Positions 31,253 to 43,260 of a DNA stretch of 64,000 bases are shown one piece after another. The DNA comes from Lycocorax pyrrhopterus obiensis (taxonomy: Eukaryota; Chordata; Aves; Passeriformes; Paradisaeidae): positions 5,288,830-5,352,829 of the forward strand of contig JACSVZ010000022.1 of the NCBI GenBank assembly GCA_014706295.1, read 5' to 3'. Every line of letters starts with the position of its first letter. The first letter of the stretch is position 1. The notes beneath the pieces were generated by a model that made no database searches, had not been told where the DNA came from, and saw only the letters and a program-made list of their open reading frames with translations. A program made the translations under genes and the position numbers.

Positions 31253-34200
31253 CAAGCAGCTCAATGTATCATCCTGGAGGACAGGCCAGGGAAATGCCCA
31301 AGCCCACCCGTGCCAGCCCCGACGTCCCCAGCGAGGAGGACGCGCTGCAGTTGGCTCGTCACAGGGTCCCTGTTGATCATCTGAATGCAGACGAGAGGCA
31401 GCATCAGTGTAACCTGACCTGATAATGTAAATAGGGTGAAATGAAATATGGTTCGCCACCTCCCCAGCTTTGGCGAATGTTTATTTTGAATAACATGCTT
31501 ATCTGCTCCAACTGCTCACCATCTGTTTTCAGTCTCCACCAAGCTAATATTTTTCACATTTAGGAACTGAGAAATGGGAAGAATTACATTTAAATTTTAT
31601 TAACATCTTTCCTCTGCTCCAAGGTTGCCTTTCCCTCCCCTTGATGGCTCTAAGCCATCTGTAGAGCACCTTTGCAGTTCTCCAAGGCATGCAGATGAGA
31701 GGTGATCTACATGCAAAGCAAGAGCACCATTACTCAGGCTTCCAGAAGATGCCATTTACTGCTTCTCCACCGCAATTCCCTCCCTCACCTGCTTCCAGAC
31801 AGCTTCCCCCAAGCTCAAACTCAAATCACACCGTCAAGGGAAAAGTAATATTTTATCTTTTTGCAGCATCGCTGCATTAAAAAGCAATGGAGGGGGAAGA
31901 CTGAAGATAAGCATCAGGAACAAGGCAGCCAATACAGCAGCTTTCAGGAGAAAAAGCATGGTTGGGTCTGTCCCAATTTGGAAACGTTGGGAGGTTTGTA
32001 GTCAAGATGACTTCTCCATACAAATATTGACATTTATTTGCATGTGGGGTGGTTTCCAGAGGTCTTTCTTTGCTTGAGTCAACAAAAGGTGATTTACAAC
32101 CAGAACTGGGGGACACGAGTGTGTGCCATAACCAGGTCACCAGCAAGGGCTGGTCACGCGAGGTCCTTCTCCACCCTCCTCCCTCCACGCCACGGAGCTG
32201 GCCAAGACGATACTACAGCATCTGTGGCAGTGGGTAACTCATGGCACTGCACAGATACTTCCTCCACTCCATGTGATCAGCCTATTTTTACCCCGTTTAG
32301 CTCGGGTTTCTGGCACATGCCGGCTCCTGAGCTGTAAGATGCTGTGGGAGTGGAGAGGGCTCGGCACCTCGCAGGAGAGCCTTGCATCACACAGGAGGGA
32401 GCTGCTGAGCCTGGGATAGGCATTTTATAAATCAAAAATAAACGTGTGTATCTCCATTGCCATCTAGTCCTCTCCCACACACAGCTGTTTCACTTTAAAT
32501 CTCAATTCAATGTGAAACTCAGATAGAAGAACTTGAAAGAGCAAAGTATGTTATCGTTCGCAAGCAGTCCAGAAAGCAGTTAATAAGGGAAATAAGATTA
32601 ATAATTTATTCCTGAAGGCAGACTGCAGATCTTTATCCGTCTTGCCCTTCAGTGATTTTTATAAAATCCTATTAATGTGCCTGGCTCTACGAACTCAGCG
32701 GTAGCACAGGTTGGATTTCGGAGCAGTTCCCACCCAGACAAGGCGGCTGCAGCTCCAGCTCTGCCTGTGCCATGGCCATGTCAGACCCATCAGCACAAAC
32801 CTGCCTGCACGGCATTCCTGCCTCCTGAGCTCTACTCTCCTCTGGGGCCATGGACTCAGGCCAGGACCAAAGCCATGGATGCAGGATTCACCCCACAAAC
32901 TATCACATCCAACCCGCCCCAGAGCTGTTGTACATCGAGCCCCCAAATTCTGGTCATCTTGCTTCTACAAGAACACAAACCACTCTGTTGTGGTAATCCC
33001 CACTCTCCTGCTCTCTTTTCCATGAAGGAGGCAGGGAATCATTACTCGGAGCGTGAAAGCCGCCCTGACAGCCATTTCCACCCAGGAGCTGTTGCTGCTC
33101 CAACCACCACACCGCAGCCATTCCCTTCCCACACCACTAGCATCCCTACAAATAAGTTCTGGGGACCCAAGTTCATCCCTTGATGTCCCTGGCAGCAGCT
33201 TTTGCTCATCACTGTCTCAAAGGGATGCTGTGAGCTCTGCCAGGCAGCCCATGGCGCCCCAGGCCACAGAACTCTCCTCATCCTCACCAGCTGATTGCTC
33301 TGCCCCCATCAGAGACAGCCACCCTGGAGGGAGGGATATACTCCTGGAATATAGCCCAGGAGAGTATATTCCTGGAAACCAAGGCCTGCATTGCAGTTTT
33401 AGGACAGGAAGCACTTTGGGGATTGAGGGGAGTGATCCAGCCTCCCCAAACCACCCTATTGACTGGGTCATAACCTGGGACAGGGCCCACGCTCAGCAAA
33501 GCCAGAGTTGCTCACTAATTCATTTGCTTAGTTACTGCTAAGTATTTTGGTAATTTTTCATTAATTCATCGTTCCATTTAACATCACAGAATCAAGACTA
33601 TTTTTTTTTTAATAAATCACCCACTCCTATAACAATATTAAGAAATATTTCCTCCTCCGCACTATTTACTCCTTGGGCTAAAGCACTCGGAATGAAAAAT
33701 GAAAGCAGTTACAGATATCAAACAGGCAATTATCACAACCATGGCAAAAAATTAGTTCTTAAAAGTCTCAGCTTGCTGCAGTGCTCTCCAAAGCCTCCGA
33801 CTCCGAGGGAAACAACGGTGGCGGGAGCAAAGTTTCCAGATGGGAACATCTGTGTCTCATTTGCCGCAGGGAAGAAAACACCAGGAAGATTAACGGCTCC
33901 CGAGGCTGGTGGAGCCCAGACACAACACGTACAGAAGGGATACCGTGGAGAAAGGCTTGGAGCAACAGCCTGCTATCAAAGATTATTATTTTTTTTTATT
34001 TAATCATTATTTTGCGGGGCTTCTACCCGTGGGGAAATGTCAGGGCGAAAGAGAGCTTGAGTTTTACTTACTGTAAATGCTGTGTAGAGTGAAAGCAAGA
34101 CTTGAGTTAATCGTGCTTATATTAAAAAAATAAAATAAAAGCAACACTTTTACCATCTCGGCTACTTTTTAGATAGAAAAAGTAATTTTAAGAGTTGGCT

Positions 34201-34847
34201 TTAAGGGGTTACACCCCCAAAAGGTCTGAAATTGCTCCCTGCCCAAAGCATCAAGGCCATGGGTTTGCCCCTCTGGGGTCCAGTGAACACCAAGTTTGCA
34301 CCAGAGAGTAAGAAGTGATCCAACAAGCGGGAAACTCATGGTTGAATGACCAAGTCTCCCCTGGCAATGGCAGCAAAAGCCTGTTTCCCTCAGGAGCATT
34401 CCTTAAACTCTGCCACGGTTTAGGGACCGCATTTCCGAAGGTGGGCAGGCGTATAACCCACAGGTTACATAGAAGAACAACTGAGCACTGTGACTTTGGG
34501 AGTGCAAATCTGTTTTTCATTCTGCTTAGGCTAAACACCACAGAGTAAATAAAGCTGGAACTTTTGTACCTGTAAAATTCTGGGAGGTCCAAAAGAGGGG
34601 AAACACAGTGAAACCAGCTCTAAGTTTAGAAAGCATTTTCCACCTTAACAGAGGCTTCAAGACAGCCTTTAGGACATGATTTTATCTAGCCCTCATAAAT
34701 CCTTTTAAAACTTGGATTGCTGGCCATTTAACGAGCAGCTCCACCCTTCTGCTCTCCAGATGAAACACATTCGCACTGGGCTCCATTTTGTTCCCTCCTT
34801 CTCTGACCCAGCAGTACCAGCAAAGCAGCAGAGCCTGGGGAACCGTG

Positions 34848-34879
34848 GTTAATTGGCATCCTCTAATTACTAATTAGCT
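34848..34879. promoter_or_regulatory. Homeodomain-site cluster
   Basis: TTAATTGG is followed within 20 bases by CTAATTACTAATTAGC, giving several TAAT cores in palindromic arrangement. This is a possible enhancer core inside the presumed CBFA2T2 5' intron; conservation is unknown. Confidence 0.25.
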
Positions 34880-37479
34880 CTGAGGGGCTCTCTGCAGCTC
34901 CCAACAGTCAATAGGAATGCATCCACTGATTTAAACAGGCTTGGGAAAAGCAGAGCTGCGGGAGCAGGCTCCTAGGAATGACCCAAGGAACTGCACAGGG
35001 AATCCACAGCTCCCCAAGGAGGATCCAGCACGGGGCTACCACCACTGCAGCCCTTGCTGGGCTCTGGAGGAGCCTCAGGGAGGCTACAGGGTTGTCCCAC
35101 CCAAGAGGAGCATTCCCAGAGGCTTCTGGCTGCTCTGCAGCTTCTCCTGCACAAGAGCCTCTCTCATGGATGCTGCAATTAGAGGAGTCCGAGCAGCGTT
35201 TGTGGCTTAAAAATCCATCAGAAGAGATTTTAAGCCATAAATTCATCCCACCACCACTCCGCAAACTCCATTTAGGACCCTGAGCCTCCTCACTGTCCAA
35301 CTTTACCCTTTAACAAAAGAGCTGAGGAAAGGGCAATGTGCACAGAGCAGATCCCAGCAGGAGCTGACAGCCGCCGGCACAGCACACCCAGCGAGGCCAC
35401 AGCTTCCACTCTGCAGCACTGCCCTTCTCCCTGCTGAGCTGCCCCAGGAAATCCAGGTGAGCACTGCAGCTCTGGCATTCCCATGGCTTCCCCAGGGGAA
35501 CCCCCCTCCCAGGGGAATCCCGCAGCTTCCGCACCGTGAGTCTGGTTCATCCCAAAAGGGATGGTCACCAGGTCGGCGACCCTCCTTTTTCACCACCTGG
35601 TGTTTTATATCCCAGCTCCCAGCTTCAGCAGGAAAAGTTGTGGAAAAGGAGGGCATTTTCTAGCCAATTCCATAAGAAACTTAGGAGGTGCAGAGAAGGA
35701 TGCTGTTTCTGGGTCAGCACAGCGAGCCCCTTTGCTGAAGGCTTCCCACCAGCGGTCCTGCTCTGCTCACTGCGGGATGAAACCCTGCCTCTCCAAGGAC
35801 AATCATTTTGGGAGCTTCCTCTGAGAAAAGCGTCCCATCAAGCAGAGGACACTGCACTTCCTGGTGCATTTTTAACCCCAAGCAGCTGAGGGATGGTGTG
35901 ACACCCCTTATCACAGCACCAGCTGAGCTCAGATCCCAATCCCACAGCTCCTGGCACTTCAGACCCTGCCCACCCTTGTGCCTCTGCTCCCAGTTAGCTG
36001 CTGGGAGTAAGTCTGACCACATGCAGGACAAGTTCCCACAGGGATGTGAATGGTCTGCAGAAAAGCTCCCACAGATTTTTATGAGGGCAGCAAGGTTTAC
36101 TCAAGTTTTTTGTCATCGGAGAACCCAGAAATCCTTCAGCCACAGCAGCTCCTTCGGGAGAGACAGCCTTGTCTGTGCAAACGTGTCCTTTTCCCTGGGC
36201 ATCCCTGAGATTGGATGGGACCTCCACAGTGATCCTGCCTCACTGGGTACGACAAACACGGGCACTGTCCGTGACTTGGACAGGTCCCCACCGCCACACT
36301 GCTCCGCCTGGCACACCCCAGGGATCCCCACAGCAGGGCAGAGACAGCCTGGAGCACCTCGGAGGTTTCTGCAACACAAGGAAAAAGGGGAACAGCCTGA
36401 AAATCATTAAATCGTTTAAAATAAAAGGATGAATTCGAAGCCACCTTAAAATCACCCAGTAACTGAAGATTTGGGAGCTTTAAACCTGATTACTAAAGAC
36501 ATACAGGAGGAGTTTTAAGTCAAGCTTTAAAACCATTTAAGAAGACATCCCTCTCGCTGTCCTCCATCTTCCAAACCCTGCTGCTTGATGGTTTGGTCCC
36601 CAACACTATAAATCAACCTTAAAACCAGCACTGACCTCAGAAAACAACCAGTACTGAGCAAATCTGGATTTCTTAGAGCATCATGAATATCACTGAGCAC
36701 ACAGGGATGTGGGCTAATGAGAACAGGAACAGCAGCTCTGGGGTTTAAGGGTAGGGGTACCCAGTGAGTAGAGAGTACTCAAAATGAGTAAAACACAAAC
36801 TGGGATAAAAAAAGTCTCTGCATATGAGGCAGACCCAAAGCACCAGTGTCAGCAGCTCAAGCACCACTACCAATAACTGTAAATAACAGCAATTAAAAAA
36901 AGCAAGGTCACTTCTGAAAGAAGTGAGATCTCAAGGCAGAAAACCACATTTAATCCATAACAACCAATGTGACCACAGAGAGGCACAAATAATGCCAAGG
37001 ACACCCAAAGCTATTACAAAAGCCTATATTAAACTAAAAAAAAACCCAAGAAAACCTAACAACAAATCCGTTTGTTAAGCACAGACCAGGTACAAATCCT
37101 GACCATCTGGAGAAGGAAGCAGTCCCCAAGCTCACAGTCAGAGGGGCCAGTTTAGATGAAAACAATGGTCATTTTAGCAAAAACAAAACAGAAACCAAAT
37201 CCAGTGCAAAACAAACCACTAACCAAGTTCTACCACAAACCCAAAATGAAGCAATCAAGGAAGGATACAGAAAAACATCTCCCTCTGGTCCCTGAAGTCA
37301 TACAATTTCCAAATATAAAGCAGAGTCTAACATGGAGTCTCCCTTCTCCGGATGGAGGCTGAAGAGCAGGAGCTCACCACTGCCAGCCAGCTCCAGGACT
37401 AAAGTTCCACCAGGCTTTATCCAAAACTGGGCAAGTTGTCCAAGAAATCAAGGAGGAACTTGGGAAAGATTTGGTAAGT

Positions 37480-37830
37480 CTCTTTCATCCTCATTATTTA
37501 CAACCTCCTACAAGTGCCAGAGGGGACTCCATCCCTCTGTCAGTGTCTGCAGGGAAGGGTCAGAGCAGGGACCAGACTCTGCTCTGTGGGGACAAGAGGA
37601 ACGGGCAGGAACTGATGCCCAGGAAGTTCCACCTGAACATGAAGAAGAAATTCTTTACTGTGTGGGATTGCCCAGAGAGGGCAAATATCTCCCTCACTGG
37701 AGGAATTCCAGAACTGTCTGGACACAAGCCTGTGCCATGTGCTCTGGGATGACCCAGCTGGAGCAGGGATGTGGGACCAGAAGCCCTGCTGTGGTCCCTT
37801 CCAACCTGACCCACCCTGAGATTCTGTGAC
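37480..37830 (+). mobile_element. CR1 fragment of a different subfamily
   Basis: GGAAGTTCCACCTGAACATG and AGAAATTCTTTACTGTG match the CR1 subfamily whose copies read TTCCGCCTGAACATGAGG. The tail is GTGGTCCCTTCCAACCTGAC then GAGATTCTGTGA. It differs from the CCATGGCAGGGG subfamily found elsewhere in the window. Confidence 0.82.
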
Positions 37831-38355
37831 CAGGAGTGTCCCCCTTGCCCCACAGCCAGGGTGGCTTTCCCAGGCAGCCCTGGCACAGTGCTGGCAGTGC
37901 TGCCCCCACCAACGCCCTTCTCACCGCCCTGCTGATATTCCTGAGGTAGCCAAGCCTCACTAATGACTCCCCAGCTCCCTGGCTCTGTGGAGAGCTCACT
38001 TCATTCACTTGGGCGCTAAGTGCATTCCGTGCTGCCCAGCTAATAGTCCCTGCCATCAGTGGCACACACAGGAGCCCTGCCAAGATGACAATTCTGCCTC
38101 TTAAAAACACTCTTCACACCACCACACAAATTGCTATTCCTCTGTGCCCTAAGCCTGACCAGCATGTGGGAACTTTCCACCATCCCACGGAGCTGGAAGC
38201 ACAGGAGGAATGCGTTTAGGGTGTGTTTTGGAGGGGTGTAGGGGCCTGATGATGGTAGAGGGGCCCCTACATACCTGGAGCACCACAAGACAGCATCTCC
38301 TGCAGAATCCAGGCACAGAGAGATCAGGATGGACAGGAGAACCATCAAGGGTCAC

Positions 38356-38518
38356 TATAGAATCATGGCATGGTTTGGGTTGGAAGGCACCTTAAAGATC
38401 ACTCTGTTCCAAGCCCCTGAACACCCTCGACCAGACCAGGTTACTTCAAGCCCTGTCCAACTGAGACACAAACACTGCCAGGGATGGGGGATCCACAACT
38501 TATTGGTCTGTTCAGGGA
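38356..38518 (-). mobile_element. CR1 3' fragment
   Basis: TAGAATCATGGCATGGTTTG, GGTTGGAAGGCACCTTAAAG and CACTGCCAGGGATGGGG are the reverse complement of a CR1 tail, here with CACCTTAAAGATCAC in place of the common variant. Confidence 0.82.
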
Positions 38519-41500
38519 ATGATCCAGCAGAGATGGATGCAGAGCAGTGACTGTTTCTGCTGTGCCTCCTTCCCCTCCCTCTCATGGGCAGCAGAGGTGG
38601 AGAATTTCCATGGATAACCTCTGGAGATTCAGTGATGCACAGGGACTGGAGAGTGAAGGTTGGCTCAGCTGCTGCTGCACTTGCTTTCAACCCATCCCAC
38701 TGCAACACAGCACAGACAAGACTTTCCAACTCATCATCCTTAGAGTTGTCCTCAAGTAGTTACCAGTGACCTGCATCAACCTACTCCCCACCAACTGGAG
38801 GACGGGGGAAAGACAAAAACCCAAAAAGCTCAGTTGCCAAAATGGCGAGACCAGGGCACAAAACAACCCAGCAAACCCCCAAGTTTGTTCTGAACTGCTG
38901 TTTTCCTCCCCTGGTCACAGCAAAGCCTGTGCCACAGTGCCTATAAATTTCCTCTAACGATGCAGCAGTGAGGCAGAGCCCCATCTGTGCCTGGGCACAG
39001 GTGAGACTTTTCACTATCGTGTAAGTGCAGGCTGCCTTTCAATTACACTCACCAGCCCATTAGGCAAATTAGATTTGCATATGAGAGGATAACTAGAAAG
39101 TCAAGAAATAGGCCCTGAAGGAAAATACATTCTATAAGCTACATATCCCTGGGAAGATGTGGACAGGGAGTTTGCTGTTCAACCCAGGGCTGCTTTAGGT
39201 TTTCATGGTGTTCAGCTTTCTCTCAGCGCTGGCATGGGTTTGAGGACAGCCTCTCCACCAGGCAGAACTGAAGCCAGACAAAGACATCTGCGTTCCCTGC
39301 ATTCCCACCTCCCTAAAAAGATGCCCATTTCTGCAGGGCTTTGCATCATTTGCAGGTTCTGCCTTGCAGTCTGCTGGAGAGGAGATTAAAATATTACTGG
39401 TGTGAGAGAATGTCAATTGATTCCACCTGGGTTTCAATAATATATCACTAAACTCCAGAATTATTTCCAGCACCCTAAGAAGGTCCACTGGGACGTGATA
39501 CCCAGTGGTGTGGCGTTACACCGGTGTCCCATGTCACTGAGGACATTCATGTGGACCGAACAGTTCTGCTCAGGTGATTCTGAAGAATTCATCCGCCTGC
39601 ACACACTTTTTTTTCCTTTCCTGGTGAGTGTATGCAAAACAGAGACAACCTAGCTCATCTCCCAGAATCCAGATGGCACTTGCAAACCTTGTCTGTGTAT
39701 CAAATGTTGTTTTTTAGATCAAGTGTCCCTGGTTGACAACACAGAACTTCACGATGCTATCTTTAGAGAGGCTCCTCTGCAAAGAAACACCCTTGGAGCA
39801 TACGTTGCAGGAATATGCTAATGTGGCAGGGTGTTTTCGGCGGCCACAAATGGATCTGTTCCTGGGAGCTCAGACACCCCACAACAAGCTGAGCCTGGCT
39901 GGAGATGAAGGCTCACCCAGCCCCTACGGAAAAGATGCACCAACAAGTGAAAAACTGCAGAGAAAGGTTAAGTGACACCACTGGAGAGATGCAGGATGAG
40001 CTCACAGCAAGGGCACTCACACATGAGAATGATGATTACCAAAAAACCCTACTAAATGAGTGAGGGCAGCTCAAAACAGACAGCAAAATCCGAGACTTGC
40101 CGTTCCTTGACTTCTCCTACAGGTTTAAAGATTCTCGCCCTATTTCCTGTTCAGCTAAGTGCAAGGATCTTATAAAAACCCAATGATTTTCTTCCTCAAG
40201 GTCTTCACTTCCTCCTCCAGAGTGCATGCAAAGATAAAAGCAGCAAGTAAGTTGTTTAAAACCAGCCCATTAACAAAGAACAAAACTGAACAAAACTTGC
40301 AGTTTCACATATTCCTGAGATGGTCATGTTACTCTCAATGAAAAAAAATAGTACCAGTTGTTAAAAGAAAACACCAGCACCCCCCAAAAACCCACCCTGA
40401 GTTGTTTTCTATTCTCCTCACCTCCAAGAACAAGAATCATCACCTGCATGTGAAAAAGCATGAAAAAACCCGACTTATACGCACTCCCCACTAAGCAGCA
40501 AAAGGCTTAACAAAAACCAAGAAAAAACAAAGCAAGCTGCAGAAATAGGCTATGATCCAGCTCAACCCTGGGATCAGAAGGTGACACCAACAGCACTGAG
40601 GTGGCAGAAATAACCCCTTGCGCCCGCTGCTGAAAAGAACATTTCAGAACAGTGACATCAGGTAAAGCAGCAGCTTTTGAAAAAAGAAAGTGATCCAGGA
40701 GGTAGCTCCTTCCATATTGCAGGCGCTCACAGTAAACACCATATGGCCTGTTAATTTAATTAGGGAGAAGAAACCCCCTAAGTTTGAGATTTGACTTTGA
40801 AGGGTTTAAAACAAGTCTGAGGAAAATTGCTCAAGATATTCCATTAGGCTGCCTTGCCTCCTTCATCCACCTTCTGACCCGCTGGACCTGGTGGCTCTCC
40901 CCAGGCTGCACAGCACCCCTAAGAGCTGGAATTTTTTTTAGAAGTCCCCTATCTTCACCACCACTGCACCTGCACGGATACTTCCCAGGAAGATCTGGGT
41001 GGTCCATGCCAGGCAGCCAAGCCAGGAGAGGTCTGGATCAGGAAGGAGGTACGTGCAGTAAATAAACCAAGCACTTCAGCTGAACACATCTTCTCAGATA
41101 GCAACCAGAATTTTTATTTTAAATCCTCACAATCTACACTGGCAGGTCCCACCTGTCAAAGAGAGGATGGAGCTCATGGTGAAGGTCAGCCTGACAAACA
41201 GTGGAGCACCAATGCTGAGACACAAAGCCTCAGGGCAAGTCCACTCCCCATCCATAAATAAGTTTGCATTTGTAATCCTGAGATCAACCAACCAAGCTCC
41301 AGCCATCCCCATAGACTTCTGTATCTGAGCAAAGTCTCACTGCAGTGTCTAATTCCAGACTAGCCAGGAGACTCTGTTTGCTGAATAAAACATCATTCTC
41401 TACTATGAAGGTATCTTCCATGTCTCTCTGTGAGGAGGGAGGGCCATTTCTAGGATCATTTCCAGCTAGAAATCTGTATCTGTACCATGATGGGACACTG

Positions 41501-42938
41501 CAGCACCACTGTCACGCTGCCCTGCCAGCTCTCAGCACGAACTGCTCAGTGCATCACCAGCAGGAACACGAGAGATCCCATGGAAGGGGCTGCTGGGGCA
41601 CCACCAAGAACGCAAAGACACAAAAGGTGATGATTGCCTGAGGAATGGCCTCCCAAGCTGTAACAGCTGAGGCTTACGAGGCTCTGGTAGGCTCTCACCT
41701 TCAGCAGCCCCCTGAGGCCCAGGCAGCAGCAGGAACACCTCGGCCATGGTGCTCCAAGGGCCACTATCCCCTCACGAGCTGCTCTGTCAGGAGCCTCCAG
41801 CACAACCCTCACCAGCACAACCTTTAGGGAGTCCCAGCTGGGTAAGGGAAACCCAACATTTCTCCAGAGAGGTGCAACAGACCGAGCAACCTCGGGCCTG
41901 GGACAGGGCTTTGCACCCAGGCTGCTCGGGCAGAGGCACAGAGGGAAGCTCTGCCTGATGCCTCCAGCACGGGCACGAGCTGCCACCCTCCTCTATTCCT
42001 GCCTGGCACAAAGTAGGTCAGGGCTGCGTGGGCTGATCCTGCGTCACAGGACACGACCCACCTGTGTTCCCCACCGGAGATGCTCCGTGCCCTGCAGAGC
42101 AGGTGCATTTCCAAGGCCCAGGTAGGGCAGCAAGGGATGCTCTCTCCCTCCGTGTCTCCTCATACCAACTGCAGCCCATCTTGTCTTGAGGAAAATCCAG
42201 GATGCTCCATGCCTCTCTGCCAGCACTACCACCAGGAGAGATTTTGGGAGGTTTAGGCTTTCATGGAACCTGCTGCCCTGTAGATAAATCGTACCAGGAG
42301 AAAACCACATCGTTCCTAGAAATTTGTAACCTCAGTTGGCATGGAGTTTCTCCTTGGCTCCTCTCAACAGCTGACTACACTCACAAATTAACATCCCACT
42401 TGTTCGATTATGTTTTCCTTTTCTATCCAGACCCAGGTTGGGATCTGTGTGTCCCTTTAATAGGTGTGTCACAGCAGTATGCCAGAGTTTCCCATTTTCT
42501 AGTACAAAAAAAAGCCTCAAAAAACAAGGCCAAACCCAAATAACAAAACATCTAAAGCCCAGCAGACTTCTTCCTGCTAGCAAGGAAACCTCCTCTCAGG
42601 ACACTGCAAAGATTTAATTTACTACCAATTGCCCTCTGGTTATTTTACATTTATGGGGTGGGGGCTGAAGAAAGGAAGAAAGCAGAGAGGGTGTAATTAG
42701 CTTTGCTTGTAAAATGTTCATCCCAGTTGTAACAGCAACTGGAGCCTATCGGGGGCTTAATAGATTTCAGGGTTTTGTTGAAGCTGAAGAGTCGGGGGGC
42801 AAAGGAGGAGGGGGGGGATAAAAAAAAAGGAAGAAAAATATTAAAAAAAAAAATCAATATGTGGATCCTACATCTTGCCACAGCCCCATATGGAAGTAAT
42901 CAAGCACAAGGGTGGCAGCTGGGGCCAATAACAGTCAC

Positions 42939-43260
42939 CTGCAGCCGAGGGACGTGGGGGTTTCGGATGGGTTTTTAATGCTAATTTCCTGGAGGAACAA
43001 TGCGGGAGCGGGCGCGGAGCGGCAGCCGAGGGCGGCTGAATGGGGGCCGCGGGGAACAATGGCTGCACCTGGCGCGGCAGCGAGCGAGCGAGCGAGCGGC
43101 GCACGGAGCCGGCACGCGGCCGCAGCGCCCGGCGCATCTGCTCCGCACAGCGCCCGCCGCCCCGCCAGCACCGGCCCTCGGCACCCACAGCCTGCCTGCC
43201 GGCCGGCAACAGGTCCGGGCTGGCCCTCCTCCTCCTCCTCCTCCTCACTCAGCTCAGGGA
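42939..43260 (-). promoter_or_regulatory. CBFA2T2: CpG island with candidate CBFA2T2 first exon
   Basis: Dense CG dinucleotides including a (GAGC)n run near 43,080-43,100 and a (CTC)n run near 43,226. A strong minus-strand donor, GGCTGCAG|GTGACT, ends a possible exon at 42,939. From the minus-strand ATG at 43,135-43,137 to that donor is 199 bases, leaving phase 1, exactly what exon 2 needs. The implied N-terminus is arginine- and proline-rich and resembles no CBFA2T2 N-terminus I know. A 5'UTR role with initiation in exon 2 is therefore equally likely. Confidence 0.42.

Larger units (their letters stand above)
25758..42938 (-). other. CBFA2T2: Probable CBFA2T2 5' intron
   Basis: About 17 kb upstream of exon 2 with no recognisable coding exon on either strand. 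It is AT-rich with scattered CR1 fragments (near 31.2, 37.5-37.8 and 38.4 kb) and simple repeats (CCCT at 29,141). It is called intron because exon 2 starts mid-codon and a candidate first exon with matching phase lies at its upstream end. Small regulatory elements are likely but cannot be proved from one sequence. Confidence 0.5.

Noticed and set aside
43060..43160. + strand ATG followed by APGAAAS, resembling the start of a human CBFA2T2 isoform (VPGAAAF)
   Set aside because: Wrong strand for CBFA2T2; short alanine/glycine runs arise easily in a CpG island.
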